DNA of 64,000 bases. Origin: Cellulomonas sp. JH27-2 (lineage in GTDB: Bacteria > Actinomycetota > Actinomycetes > Actinomycetales > Cellulomonadaceae). The notes under the pieces are model-generated. The model was not told where the DNA came from. It did no database searches and saw only the letters and a program-made list of their open reading frames with translations. This document shows positions 47,877 through 56,905 of this stretch, piece after piece; the first letter of the stretch is position 1; the number at the start of each line of letters is the position of its first letter. Where the stretch lies: positions 558,001-622,000 of the forward strand of contig NZ_JACYFR010000003.1 of NCBI RefSeq assembly GCF_014837175.1, given 5' to 3'. A program made the position numbers and the translations under genes.

Positions 47877-50479
47877 CGGCGTCCGCGCAGGACCACGCGA
47901 CGTGGGTGGAGGCTGCGCTCGGGGTCGCCCTGCGCACGACGAGCTCCCCGGTGGGGCTCGAGCTGACGGACCTCGTCGGCCTCGCGGTTCGCCGCAACCC
48001 CCGCCGGGCGCACCTGCTGGTGTCCCGTGTGCTCGCCAAGCACGTTCCGACCGATCCGCGGGTGGTGCGGGCGTCCGGGCGTCTGCTCGGCGACCTCGTG
48101 CGCGCACGGCTGACCGGGCAGGCCTTGGTCCACGGTCCCGCGCGGGGCCTCGCGCTGCGGGCCGCGCTCGCCGGCGACGAGGACGCGGCGGCGACGCTCG
48201 TCGGGGGTGCGCCCGACGCCCGTCCGAGCGGGGAGGCCCTCGCTGCGACGGTGCTCGGGTACGCCGAGACGGCGACGGCGCTGGGGGAGCAGGTCGCGGA
48301 CGCCCTGGGGGCGCCGTACCTGCACTCGACGCGCCGCAGCGTGCGCGGGATCGAGCCCGTGGGCGGGTTCGAGGAGGAGCACTCGCACGCGACCAGCCAC
48401 CTGCTGCTGCCCGCCGACCCGGTGATGCTCACCGGGTCCGAGGCCCTGGTGCTGGTCGACGACGAGCTCAGCACCGGCCGCACCGCGCTCAACACCATCG
48501 AGGTCCTGCACGCCACGTCGCCGCGCGCGGTCTACGTGATCGCCGCGCTCGTGGACCTGCGCTCCGCCGCCGACCGCCGCGTCATGGCTGACGTCGCCGC
48601 ACGGCTGGGCGCGTCGATCGACGTCGTCGCGCTCGCGGCAGGTGACGTGGTCCTGCCGGACGCTCTCACCGAGCGGGCTTCCGCGCTGGTGGCGCAGCTC
48701 GAGGACGCCCAGCCCGGCACGCGAGACGCGGCGAGCGGTGAGGTCGTCCGGGTGCCCGTGCCCTGGCCCGCTGACGTCCCGGAGTCAGCGCGGCACGGAC
48801 GCAGCCAGGCCGACGGACGGCGGCTCGCGGACGCCGTGGCGCTCGCGGCGGACGCGGTTGCCGACGCGCTCGGGCGTGAGCGGGCGGAGCGGGTCCTGGT
48901 GCTCGGGACCGAGGAGCTCCTCGACGTCCCGCAGCGCATCGCGTCGGCCCTCTGCGGCCTGCTGGAGACCGCCGTCGTGCGGTTCTCGTCGACCACGCGG
49001 TCCCCGGTCCTGGCGGTCGACGAGGACGGCTACGCCATCCGCTCCGCCCTGCGCTTCCCGGCGCCGGAGGGGTCCGACGGACAGCGGTTCGCCTACAACG
49101 TGGCGGGCGGCGGCTTCGACGCCGTCGTCGTGGTCCTGGACGAACCGGCGGCGGGACCCGCCGCCGACGGCCTGATCCAGGCGCTGGCGCGCGTCGCGCC
49201 AAAGGTCGTCATCGCCACGCTGCCCGACGCGGCCGCCCGCGTCGCACGCGGCCGCTCCACGCCGCCGGCCCTGCACGGGCCAGCCTTCGGCTCGTACGCG
49301 GCCGACGAGGTGTCGTGGCTGCTCACGGACCTGTCGGACGTGCAGCTCGAAGCGCCCGTGGAGGAGCGGGAGGAGGCGATCCAGGCGGGCGGCGCGCACT
49401 ACGCGGAGTCGTTGCCGGTCGAGTACCAGCCCTCGGCGGCGTACGCGGCGCTGTTCGAGGAGGCGCTGGCGGACGCCGCGCAGCGGGTCGCGCTCGCGGT
49501 CGGTGTCGTCACGGAACGTGCGCTCGCGGCTCGGCCCGACGGGCTCACGCTCGTCTCGCTGGCCCGGGCGGGCACGCCGATCGGCATCCTCATGCGCCGG
49601 TGGGCGCAGCACGTGCACGGCGTGGACCTGCCGCACTACGCGGTGTCGATCGTGCGCGGGCGCGGCATCGACCCGGTCGCGCTGCGGTACGTGACCGCGC
49701 ACCACCACCCCGGCTCAGTGCTGTTCGTCGACGGGTGGACGGGCAAGGGAGCGATCGCGCGGGAGCTGTCGGCGGCGCTGGAGGAGTTCCGCGCGCAGAC
49801 GGGCGTCGAGATCCCCGCGGACCTCGCGGTCCTCGCCGACCCCGGGCACTGCGTGCGGCTGTACGGCACGCGCGACGACTTCCTCATCCCGTCCGCCTGC
49901 CTCAACTCGACGGTCTCGGGCCTCGTCTCGCGCACGGTCCTCAACCGCGACCTGCTGACCCCGCAGCAGTTCCACGGCGCCAAGTTCTACGCCGACCTGG
50001 CGTCCGCCGACGTGTCGGGCCGGTTCCTCGACGCCGTCGCGGCCCGGTTCGACGACGTGCGAGCGGCCGTGGCGGCGACACCCGCGGCGCCCGACGAGAC
50101 GCCGGACTGGCGCGGGTGGCGCGCGGTCGAGCGGGTCTCGGCCGAGCAGGGCATCGGCGACGTCAACCTGGTCAAGCCCGGCGTCGGGGAGACCACGCGC
50201 GTGCTGCTGCGCCGGGTGCCCTGGAAGATCCTGGTGCGGGCGCAGGCCGACCCGCGCGACCTGGTGCACATCCGGCACCTGGCCGCGGAGCGCGGCGTGC
50301 CGGTCGAGGCCGTGCCGGACCTGCCGTACAGCTGCATCGGCCTGATCCACCCCGCGTACACGGCGGGGGCGACGGGCGCGTCGGGCACGTCCGCCGCCCG
50401 ACGGGCGGACACCGCCGACGCACCGACGCCGCCGACGGACATGCTGGAGCGTGATCTGCGCCGGCGCGATCTCGTGTGA
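47873..50479 (+). CDS. Fused phosphoribosyltransferase-TRSP and StiP (PRTase-like/cysteine protease) protein
   Basis: An 868-residue fusion. Residues ~20-260 are a PRTase_2 domain with the PRPP loop LVLVDDELSTGRT near residue 200, preceded by ATSHLLLPADP. Residues ~275-465 fit the TRSP domain that follows PRTase_2 in Ter operons. Residues ~465-830 resemble StiP (HYAVSIVRGRGIDPVALRYV; FVDGWTGKGAIARELSAALE; DPGHCVRLYG; IPSACLNSTVSGLVSRTVLN). As I recall the family, these are separate genes in many Ter operons. The fusion suggests the two PRTase-like units work on one substrate. GTG 47873 overlaps the lyase stop by 4 nt. Whether the StiP part is protease, transferase or both is not settled by sequence. 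Confidence 0.82.
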   Translation: MTASAQDHATWVEAALGVALRTTSSPVGLELTDLVGLAVRRNPRRAHLLVSRVLAKHVPTDPRVVRASGRLLGDLVRARLTGQALVHGPARGLALRAALAGDEDAAATLVGGAPDARPSGEALAATVLGYAETATALGEQVADALGAPYLHSTRRSVRGIEPVGGFEEEHSHATSHLLLPADPVMLTGSEALVLVDDELSTGRTALNTIEVLHATSPRAVYVIAALVDLRSAADRRVMADVAARLGASIDVVALAAGDVVLPDALTERASALVAQLEDAQPGTRDAASGEVVRVPVPWPADVPESARHGRSQADGRRLADAVALAADAVADALGRERAERVLVLGTEELLDVPQRIASALCGLLETAVVRFSSTTRSPVLAVDEDGYAIRSALRFPAPEGSDGQRFAYNVAGGGFDAVVVVLDEPAAGPAADGLIQALARVAPKVVIATLPDAAARVARGRSTPPALHGPAFGSYAADEVSWLLTDLSDVQLEAPVEEREEAIQAGGAHYAESLPVEYQPSAAYAALFEEALADAAQRVALAVGVVTERALAARPDGLTLVSLARAGTPIGILMRRWAQHVHGVDLPHYAVSIVRGRGIDPVALRYVTAHHHPGSVLFVDGWTGKGAIARELSAALEEFRAQTGVEIPADLAVLADPGHCVRLYGTRDDFLIPSACLNSTVSGLVSRTVLNRDLLTPQQFHGAKFYADLASADVSGRFLDAVAARFDDVRAAVAATPAAPDETPDWRGWRAVERVSAEQGIGDVNLVKPGVGETTRVLLRRVPWKILVRAQADPRDLVHIRHLAAERGVPVEAVPDLPYSCIGLIHPAYTAGATGASGTSAARRADTADAPTPPTDMLERDLRRRDLV

Positions 50480-50540
50480 GGAGCCCGGCGCCCCTCGCGC
50501 GGGACCAGTGACCGGTGGCCAGACGAACCCGGAGGACCAG

Positions 50541-51581
50541 ATGACCGCCCAGCCCGTGCACGTCGCCCTCGGCTCCGAGGGGGCGACGAGCGCGCCGACG
50601 ACGCCGAACGACCGTCCGGCCGACGGCCCCGCCGGTGCGCGGGTGCTCGCCGCAGCCCTGGCCGCAGGCCTGTCGCCGCGCGTCGCGGACCAGGTCGCAG
50701 CCTTCGCGCGGGCGGAGGGTGTCACCGGCGGCCGGCCGCTCGTCGCGTGCGACCTGGACCGCACGCTCGTGTACTCGTCGGCCGCGTTGGGCCTGACGGT
50801 GCCCGACGACCAGGCGCCGCCGCTCGTCGTCGCGGAGGTCCTGCACGGCGAGCCGCTGTCCTTCCAGACCCGCGCGGCGCAGGACATGCTCGCGGTGCTC
50901 GCGGACGTCGCGACCCTGGTCCCCACCACCACGCGGACGCGCACCCAGTACGCGCGGATCCGGATCCCGGGCCGCCCGCACCCGTACGCGGTCACCACCA
51001 ACGGCGGCCACCTGCTGGTCGACGGGGTGACGTGCCCGGACTGGGCGCGGCACGTGGCCGACGAGCTCGCCCAGGCGGCGCCGCTGGCCGAGGTCGTGGC
51101 GCACCTGACCCGCGTGCGCGACGAGCCCTGGGTGCGCAAGCTGCGCGTGGCGGACGAGATGTTCACGTACCTGGTGATCGAGCGCGGCCAGGTCCCGGTC
51201 GGGTACGTCCCGGACCTGACGGCGTGGTGCGCCCACCGCGGCTGGACGGTGTCCGTGCAGGGGCGCAAGGTGTACTGCGTGCCGGCGACGCTCACCAAGT
51301 CGGCGGCGGTCCGGGAGGTGGCGCGGCGCACGGACGCGGGCGACGTGCTCGCGGCGGGCGACTCGCTGCTGGACGCCGAGCTGCTGTCGTCGGCCGTCCG
51401 CGGCGTACGGCCTGCGCACGGCGAGCTCCACGAGACCGACTGGCGTGCGCCGCACGTCGCCGTCACGACGCGCTCGGGCGTGATGGGCGGCGAGGAGATC
51501 GTCGCGCGCCTGCTCGCGGACGTCCTGTCCGCGTCCGGGGACGGGACGAGGCTGGAGACGCGCCCGCCCGCAAGGGCTTGA
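50541..51581 (+). CDS. HAD-superfamily phosphatase of the Ter biosynthetic module
   Basis: A 346-residue HAD hydrolase, probably dephosphorylating the module's product. Motif I is VACDLDRTLVYSS near residue 70 (nucleophile Asp plus the general acid), a Thr run in VPTTTRTRTQY lies in the motif II area, motif III Lys is in LTKSAAVREVA and motif IV is VLAAGDSLLDAELL. A C2-type cap lies between (TNGGHLLVDGVTCPDW), as in sucrose-phosphate or mannosyl-phosphate phosphatases. ATG 50541 with GGAGGACC upstream, 61 bp after the fusion gene. Confidence 0.88.
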   Translation: MTAQPVHVALGSEGATSAPTTPNDRPADGPAGARVLAAALAAGLSPRVADQVAAFARAEGVTGGRPLVACDLDRTLVYSSAALGLTVPDDQAPPLVVAEVLHGEPLSFQTRAAQDMLAVLADVATLVPTTTRTRTQYARIRIPGRPHPYAVTTNGGHLLVDGVTCPDWARHVADELAQAAPLAEVVAHLTRVRDEPWVRKLRVADEMFTYLVIERGQVPVGYVPDLTAWCAHRGWTVSVQGRKVYCVPATLTKSAAVREVARRTDAGDVLAAGDSLLDAELLSSAVRGVRPAHGELHETDWRAPHVAVTTRSGVMGGEEIVARLLADVLSASGDGTRLETRPPARA

Positions 51582-51611
51582 CGGATCGCCCACGTGCGCC
51601 AAGGTGGTCCC

Positions 51612-51977
51612 ATGGGGGACGACCGCGTGACGATCACGTACTGCACGCAGTGCCGATGGCTGCTGAGAGCCGCCTGGTACGCGCAGGAGCTGTTGACGAC
51701 GTTCCACCGTGAGCTGCGCGAGGTCGCGCTGCGCCCCGCGACGGGTGGGGTCTTCACGGTGGAGGTGGGGGACCGGGTGATCTGGGACCGTGGCGTCGAC
51801 GGCGGGTTCCCGGAGATCACGGTGCTCAAGCGGGCCGTGCGGGACCTGGTCGCGCCGGACAAGCCGTTGGGGCACAGCGACATCGCGCACACGTCCGACG
51901 ACGGGGCCGCGACGCTCGTCGCGAGCGAGGCGCGCAACGGGAACGGGCGCCACGCGCAGGAGCCGGCCGGCAGCTGA
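51612..51977 (+). CDS. SelT/SelW/SelH (Rdx) family redox protein, Cys form
   Basis: A 121-residue thioredoxin-like protein. VTITYCTQCRWLLRAAWYAQEL carries the CxxC redox pair (the second or first Cys replaces selenocysteine of animal homologues), and LRPATGGVFTVEVGDRVIWDR and GGFPEITVLKRAVRDLV are family landmarks. A ~30-residue polar tail is extra. ATG 51612 with AAGGTGG upstream, only 30 bp after the HAD gene on the same strand, so it may be a fourth enzyme-module gene giving a redox function. Confidence 0.85.
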   Translation: MGDDRVTITYCTQCRWLLRAAWYAQELLTTFHRELREVALRPATGGVFTVEVGDRVIWDRGVDGGFPEITVLKRAVRDLVAPDKPLGHSDIAHTSDDGAATLVASEARNGNGRHAQEPAGS

Positions 51978-52163
51978 ACTGGACTGCGGTCCGACGCGCC
52001 GTGGACACACGATCGCCCGAACGGGTGAGGGTCGGTACTTTGTGGACGAACCGGTCAGCACGCGCGTCACGGCGCGTCGAAGCGGTTCATGCGCCGGACG
52101 GCGCCTGGGACGCATCCCGGAGGCCGTCCGACCTGCTCGGGGGTGCCGGTCGGGCGGCGTGGG

Positions 52164-52206
52164 CGGGCGAGCGGTTGGACGTGGGGGTACGTCCGCCGCT
52201 CGCCCG
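52164..52206. terminator. Nested hairpin between the Ter island and msrA
   Basis: CGGGCGAGCGG and CCGCTCGCCCG form an 11-bp outer stem; inside it GGACGT and ACGTCC form a second 6-bp stem. It lies between convergent genes ending at 51977 and 52251. The rest of this 273-bp gap shows nothing I can name. Confidence 0.6.
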
Positions 52207-52250
52207 CTCGTTCGTCGTCCGGCGCGGGGCGCCGCCGACGAACCACCGCG

Positions 52251-52910
52251 TCAGCCGACGCGGCAGGCGACGCCCGTCGAGTGGACGGGGCAGTAGCCGT
52301 TCGGGTTCTTCTCCAGGTACTGCTGGTGGTAGCCCTCGGCGTAGTAGAAGCGGCCCGCCTCGTCGGCCGGGCGCAGCTCGGTGGTGATCTCACCGAACCC
52401 CGCCTCCGTCAGGCGCGGCTGGTACGCGTCGCGCAGCCGGCGGGCCACCTCGGCCTGCTCGTCGGTCGTCGTGAAGACCGCCGAGCGGTACTGCGTGCCG
52501 ACGTCGTTGCCCTGCCGGAAACCCTGCGTCGGGTCGTGCAGCTCGAAGAACTTCGTCAGCAGGGCCTCGTGGGACAGGACGGTCGGGTCGTAGGCCACCA
52601 GCACGGTCTCGGTGTGCCCGGTCTGCCCGGTGCACACCTCCTCGTACGTCGGGAACGGCGTGTAGCCGCCTTGGTACCCGGCGGCCGTCGCCACGACGCC
52701 CGGGGTCTGCCACATCTCCTTCTCGGCACCCCAGAAGCAGCCGAGCGCCAGATACATCACGGCCGTGCCGTCGGGCCACGGGCCCGCCAGGGGGGTCCCC
52801 AGCACGGTGTGCGTCGTGGGCACCGTGTAGGGGTAGTCGTCGCGTCCCGGCAGGGCCCGGTCGGGGGCCACCATCGTGGAGCGCAGTGCGGATCCGAACA
52901 GCCAGCTCAT
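52251..52910 (-). CDS. msrA: Peptide-methionine (S)-S-oxide reductase
   Basis: A 219-residue repair enzyme that reduces methionine-S-sulfoxide. The catalytic motif is ALGCFWGAEKEMW, followed by AAGYQGGYTPFPTYEEVCTGQTGHTE (substrate pocket) and HDPTQGFRQGNDVGTQYRS. Resolving Cys residues are in NGYCPVHSTGVAC at the end. MSWLFGSALRSTMV at ATG 52910 is the usual start of the long form, with AAAGGA upstream; the ORF extends 14 residues more without support. Divergent from the AI-2E transporter gene. Confidence 0.95.
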   Translation of the reverse strand: MSWLFGSALRSTMVAPDRALPGRDDYPYTVPTTHTVLGTPLAGPWPDGTAVMYLALGCFWGAEKEMWQTPGVVATAAGYQGGYTPFPTYEEVCTGQTGHTETVLVAYDPTVLSHEALLTKFFELHDPTQGFRQGNDVGTQYRSAVFTTTDEQAEVARRLRDAYQPRLTEAGFGEITTELRPADEAGRFYYAEGYHQQYLEKNPNGYCPVHSTGVACRVG

Positions 52911-53002
52911 GCCTCTCGTGTCCTTTCTCGGGCGGTTGGGCCCGGCGAGCACAACGGCGCGCGCGGCGCCGATGTTCCCCGGTGCTCCGGGCGTCCAGCA
53001 CC

Positions 53003-53008
53003 TACCCT
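53003..53008 (+). promoter_or_regulatory. -10 element for leaderless AI-2E transporter gene
   Basis: TACCCT ends 6 nt before GTG 53015, with no ribosome site between, fitting a leaderless message. Confidence 0.55.
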
Positions 53009-53014
53009 GAGCAG

Positions 53015-54400
53015 GTGAGCGCTCAGGTGCCGGACCGTCCCGTGACCGACCCGACCTCGACCGTCGCCCGGGAGGGTGTTCCCGACGCCGACGGCACGAG
53101 CCCGACGGCCCCGACGGGCGCCGCTGCGGGCTTCGACGCGTCCCGCTCGGTGGCGCCCTCGGTGCAGCGTGCTGCGGCCTGGTCGTGGCGATTCCTCGTC
53201 ATCGGCGCAGCGCTGGCGGTCGGGCTCTGGCTGATCGCCGTCCTCAAGGTCGTCGTGGTCCCCGTCGCCGTGGCGCTCCTGGTCACGGTGCTGCTCACGC
53301 CGGTCGTGAACTTCTTGCAGCATCGCGTGCACCTGTCCCGGACGCTCGCGTGCGCCATCTCCGTGATCGGCCTCATCGTGCTCGTCATCGGTCTGCTGAG
53401 CCTTGCGGGCGCCTCCGTCGTCCAGGGCATCAGCGACCTGTGGGATCAAGCGCGTGAGGGCATCGACAAGATCAGTCAGTGGCTGGGCGACGGCCCGTTG
53501 CACCTGTCAGACGCCGACATCAAGGAATGGACGAGCAAGATCCAGGACCTGGCGAGCTCGGCGGGGGGCTCGGGGGTCGTCTCGGGTGCGCTCGCCGCGA
53601 CCGTGACGATCGGGCACGTCGCCGCCGGCGCGCTCATCGCGGTCTTCTGCACGTTCTTCTTCCTGCTCGACGGTCGCACCATCTGGTCGTGGGTCGTGGG
53701 CCTTCTCCCGCGCGGCTCGCGTGAGCTCGTGCACCAGGCCGGCCGGCGCGGGCTCGTGACGCTGGGTGCGTACACGCGCACGCAGATCCTCGTCGCAGCC
53801 GTCGACGCCATCGGCATCGGGGTAGGGGCCGCCATCCTTCGGGTGCCGCTGGCGCTGCCGCTCTCCATCCTGGTCTTCCTCGGCTCGTTCATCCCTGTTG
53901 TCGGCGCGGTCCTGACCGGCACCGTCGCCGTCCTGGTCGCGCTCGTGGCGCACGGCCCCGGTACCGCGCTGATCATGCTGCTGGTCGTGCTGGCGGTGCA
54001 GCAGATCGAGGGTCACGTCCTGCAGCCGTTCCTCATGGGCCACGCTGTCTCGCTGCACCCCGTCGCCGTGCTGCTGTCGGTGGCCGCCGGCTCGCTCGTC
54101 GCCGGCATCCTGGGCGCGCTGTTCGCCGTCCCGATCGTCGCCGTCATCAACACCGTGGTGCTGTACCTGCACGGCCACGACAAGTTCCCACAGCTCGGCA
54201 TGGACGACCACGTCGCGGTGCGCGGTCGAGGACACCCGGTGCTCGACCGTGCGATCGCCCAGGTCGCGGAGCGGTCGTCCGAGCGCGAGGCGTCCGACCG
54301 CGAGCTCGGCGCCGACCCGGCGGTCGGCACGGACGCCGCCCAGGTCTCGCCGGTCCAGGGCGATGCAGGCACCGACGAGCAAGGGAGCGGCAAGGCGTGA
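53015..54400 (+). CDS. AI-2E family transporter
   Basis: A 461-residue membrane protein of the PerM/AI-2 exporter family. A ~55-residue polar N-terminus precedes two helices (FLVIGAALAVGLWLIAVLKV; VALLVTVLLTPVVNFL). A large loop with an amphipathic helix follows (LWDQAREGIDKISQWLG), then five to six more helices with FIPVVGAVLTGTVAVLVAL. The tail is acidic. Members include exporters and Na+/H+ antiporters; the substrate here is unknown. GTG 53015 is set by the -10 just upstream. Its stop overlaps ilvA by 4 nt. Confidence 0.88.
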   Translation: MSAQVPDRPVTDPTSTVAREGVPDADGTSPTAPTGAAAGFDASRSVAPSVQRAAAWSWRFLVIGAALAVGLWLIAVLKVVVVPVAVALLVTVLLTPVVNFLQHRVHLSRTLACAISVIGLIVLVIGLLSLAGASVVQGISDLWDQAREGIDKISQWLGDGPLHLSDADIKEWTSKIQDLASSAGGSGVVSGALAATVTIGHVAAGALIAVFCTFFFLLDGRTIWSWVVGLLPRGSRELVHQAGRRGLVTLGAYTRTQILVAAVDAIGIGVGAAILRVPLALPLSILVFLGSFIPVVGAVLTGTVAVLVALVAHGPGTALIMLLVVLAVQQIEGHVLQPFLMGHAVSLHPVAVLLSVAAGSLVAGILGALFAVPIVAVINTVVLYLHGHDKFPQLGMDDHVAVRGRGHPVLDRAIAQVAERSSEREASDRELGADPAVGTDAAQVSPVQGDAGTDEQGSGKA

Positions 54401-55599
54401 CGACCACTCTCGCCGACGTCCGTGCCGCTGCCGAGCTGCTCGACGGGATCGTCGAGCGCACCCCGGTGGAGACGAGCCGGGCGCTCACGGAGATCGCGGG
54501 CACCCCGGTGCTGCTCAAGTGCGAGAACCTGCAGCGCGCGGGCTCGTTCAAGATCCGCGGCGCGTACGTGCGCATGTCCCGGCTGTCCGACGAGGAGAAG
54601 GCGCGGGGCGTGGTCGCCGCCAGCGCGGGCAACCACGCGCAGGGGGTCGCGCTCGCCGCACGGCTCCTGGGCATCGAGGCCATGGTGTTCATGCCTGTCG
54701 AGGTCGCGCTGCCCAAGCTCGCCGCGACACGCGAGTACGGCGCGCGCGTAGAGCTCGTCGGGCACAGCGTCGACGAGGCGCTCGTGCACGCCCGCGCCTA
54801 CGCCGAGCAGACCGGCGCCGTCCTGATCCACCCGTTCGACCACGACGACGTGATCGCCGGTCAGGGCACCATCGCGCTCGAGATCCTCGAGCAGGTGCCC
54901 GACGTGGCCACGATCGTGGTGCCCATCGGCGGCGGTGGCCTCGCCGCGGGCGTCGTCGCGGCCGTCCGCGAGCTGCGCCCGGACGTGCGCGTGGTGGGTG
55001 TGCAGGCCTCGGGGGCGGCGGCCTACCCGGTCTCCCTGGCCGCCGGGGAGCCCGTGCCCGCGGCGGAGATGCGGACCATGGCGGACGGGATCGCCGTCGG
55101 CACACCAGGCGTGGCGCCGTTCCAGATCCTGCACGACGCCGGCGTCGAGGTCCGGACCGTCGCCGAGGAGGACCTCTCACGGGCCGTGCTGCTCGTCGCG
55201 GAGCGGGCCAAGCTGCTCGTCGAGCCGTCGGGTGCCGCTGCCGTCGCGGCGCTCATGGCCGCGCCCGGCGAGCTCGAGGGACCCGTCGTCGCGATCCTGT
55301 CCGGCGGGAACATCGACCCGCAGGTGCTGCTGCGCGTGGTCCGCCACGGGCTCGCGTCGGCCGGGCGGTTCCTGTGGCTGCACCTGCGCATCGACGACCG
55401 CCCGTTCGCTCTCGCGGACCTGCTGCGCGACCTGGCGAGCACCGGTTGCAACGTCATGCACGTCTCCCACGTGCGCACGCAGGTGGAGCTGGCGGTCGAC
55501 GAGGTGGCGATCGAGGTCCAGGTGGAGACGAAGGGCCCCGACCACTGCGCCGCCGTCCTGCACCACCTGCGCACCGCGGGCTACCGCCTCACGGACTGA
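54397..55599 (+). CDS. ilvA: Threonine ammonia-lyase (ACT-domain form)
   Basis: A 400-residue PLP enzyme converting threonine to 2-oxobutanoate, the entry to isoleucine synthesis or threonine catabolism. The PLP lysine is in GSFKIRGAY, the pyrimidine-contact region in ASAGNHAQGVALAARL, and the phosphate loop in VVPIGGGGLAAGV. The last ~75 residues form an ACT-like domain (FLWLHLRIDDRPFALADLLRDLA). The single ACT domain makes it like the short, catabolic-type or actinobacterial enzymes. GTG 54397 overlaps the transporter stop as GTGA. Confidence 0.92.
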   Translation: MTTTLADVRAAAELLDGIVERTPVETSRALTEIAGTPVLLKCENLQRAGSFKIRGAYVRMSRLSDEEKARGVVAASAGNHAQGVALAARLLGIEAMVFMPVEVALPKLAATREYGARVELVGHSVDEALVHARAYAEQTGAVLIHPFDHDDVIAGQGTIALEILEQVPDVATIVVPIGGGGLAAGVVAAVRELRPDVRVVGVQASGAAAYPVSLAAGEPVPAAEMRTMADGIAVGTPGVAPFQILHDAGVEVRTVAEEDLSRAVLLVAERAKLLVEPSGAAAVAALMAAPGELEGPVVAILSGGNIDPQVLLRVVRHGLASAGRFLWLHLRIDDRPFALADLLRDLASTGCNVMHVSHVRTQVELAVDEVAIEVQVETKGPDHCAAVLHHLRTAGYRLTD

Positions 55600-55606
55600 C
55601 CGACGA

Positions 55607-55643
55607 CGACGGCGCCCGGCCCGCGTGGGGCCGGGCGCCGTCG
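55607..55643. terminator. Bidirectional terminator between ilvA and greA
   Basis: CGACGGCGCCCGGCCC pairs perfectly with GGGCCGGGCGCCGTCG (16 bp) around a 5-nt loop, 7 nt after the ilvA stop and shared by convergent greA. Confidence 0.9.
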
Positions 55644-55656
55644 GGCGCGGGAGCGG

Positions 55657-56142
55657 TCAGCCGGCGAAGGGCTTCGCGGCGACGATCTCCACGGGGATCT
55701 GGTTGCCGTTGGGGGCCTCGTAGGAGGTCGTGTCACCCACGGACTTGCCGTTGATGGCCGCGCCCAGCGGTGAGGTGGGGGAGAAGACGTCGATGTCGGA
55801 GGTGCCGGCGATCTCGCGGGAGCCGAGCAGGAACACCATCTCGTCACCGGCGACGACGGCCGTCACCTCCATGCCGGGCTCCACGACGCCGTCGTCGGCG
55901 GGGGTCCCGATCTGGACGTTGCGCAGCTTGGCCTCGAGCTCGCGGATGCGCGCCTCGTGCTTGGCCTGCTCCTCGCGGGCGGCGTGGTAGCCGCCGTTCT
56001 CCTTGAGGTCGCCCTCCTCGCGGGCGGCGGCGATGCGGTCGGTGATCTCTGTGCGGCCCTCGCCCTTGGCGTGGTCGAGCTCGGCGACGAGTCGGTCGTA
56101 GGCCTCTTGCGTCAGCCAGGTGGCTGCAGTCGTGTCGGTCAC
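55657..56142 (-). CDS. greA: Transcription elongation factor GreA
   Basis: A 161-residue RNA-polymerase secondary-channel factor that stimulates cleavage of backtracked RNA. The N-terminal coiled coil has the acidic tip AAAREEGDLKENGGYHAARE (catalytic acidic pair near residue 40), and the C-terminal FKBP-like domain has FSPTSPLGAAINGKSVGD. GTG 56142 (MTDTTAATWLTQEAY) has AAGGAGCGATC upstream. A -10 (TATCCT, minus strand) about 210 nt upstream implies a long 5' leader. Confidence 0.95.
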   Translation of the reverse strand: MTDTTAATWLTQEAYDRLVAELDHAKGEGRTEITDRIAAAREEGDLKENGGYHAAREEQAKHEARIRELEAKLRNVQIGTPADDGVVEPGMEVTAVVAGDEMVFLLGSREIAGTSDIDVFSPTSPLGAAINGKSVGDTTSYEAPNGNQIPVEIVAAKPFAG

Positions 56143-56349
56143 GATCGCTCCTTCCATGCGGTGGACCGGCTGGGGGAGCCGGTCGGGTGGTCTCACGCGC
56201 ACGCTCTGGGCGCCCTTCGGGCCGTGCGCGGTCCCGCCATGTGCTGGGTCACGCCGTGCCTGCCGGTCGCTTCGACCGTGGATGCCGGGCGTGCCTGCGA
56301 CGTGCGGCTGCGACGTGCTGGTCACCTGGCGGCGGCGTGCGAAACAACC

Positions 56350-56355
56350 AGGATA
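56350..56355 (-). promoter_or_regulatory. Possible greA -10 element
   Basis: TATCCT on the minus strand, about 210 nt ahead of greA in an otherwise GC-rich gap of 248 bp. No convincing -35 is seen. I see no other feature in this gap. Confidence 0.35.
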
Positions 56356-56390
56356 GCAACGGGGGCGGAGATCGCCCTGGTCGAGCGAGG

Positions 56391-56792
56391 TCAGTCGACG
56401 ATCTTGCAGTCCTGGACGGTGCCGCTCACGGCCAGCTCGGCGGTGGGGATCGTCACGGTGACACGCTGCGTGTCGGCGTCCGACGGGCCGACCTCCACGG
56501 TCTTGACCCCGACCTCGGCGTAGGACTGCGACAGGGCCCGCACGCGGCAGGACGCCGTCGCGTCCTTCGCCTTCGTCACGTCGAACGTCACATCGGTCGA
56601 CGAGGCGTCGCTCACGTGGAAGCCGACGTCCTTCCACTGCACGGGGTCCTCGAGCGCACCGCCTCCGACCCACCAGACGGCGGCGACGACGAGCGCGACC
56701 AGCGCGCCGATGCCGACGAACGTCCAGGTCCGGGCGTGCGAACGCTCGGGCCCGTAGCGCCCGGCGGGCGGCCGGACGGGGGTCTGCGACAC
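56391..56792 (-). CDS. DUF4307 family membrane protein
   Basis: A 133-residue actinobacterial protein of unknown function. A short Pro/Arg cytoplasmic start ([15 protein letters not shown]) leads to one membrane helix ([20 protein letters not shown]). A ~75-residue external domain follows with [20 protein letters not shown] and two cysteines ([15 protein letters not shown]) that could form a disulfide. GTG 56792 with GGAGGACCC upstream. Divergent from mca, an arrangement conserved in mycothiol-making bacteria as I recall. Confidence 0.83.
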   Translation of the reverse strand: MSQTPVRPPAGRYGPERSHARTWTFVGIGALVALVVAAVWWVGGGALEDPVQWKDVGFHVSDASSTDVTFDVTKAKDATASCRVRALSQSYAEVGVKTVEVGPSDADTQRVTVTIPTAELAVSGTVQDCKIVD

Positions 56793-56905
56793 GTGGGTCC
56801 TCCGTGGTGTGGTGCACGGGCATGGTCCGCGTGCGCGATCATTGTCTCTCGTCCCCACCACCAACCTGCGCGCCGTGCGCGGCAGCGGACCGACGGGAGC
56901 CAGTT

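Noticed and set aside
38944-51977. Ter cluster as a mobile tellurite-resistance island
   Set aside because: No integrase, transposase, flanking repeats or shift in base composition is visible; it looks like resident chromosomal DNA.
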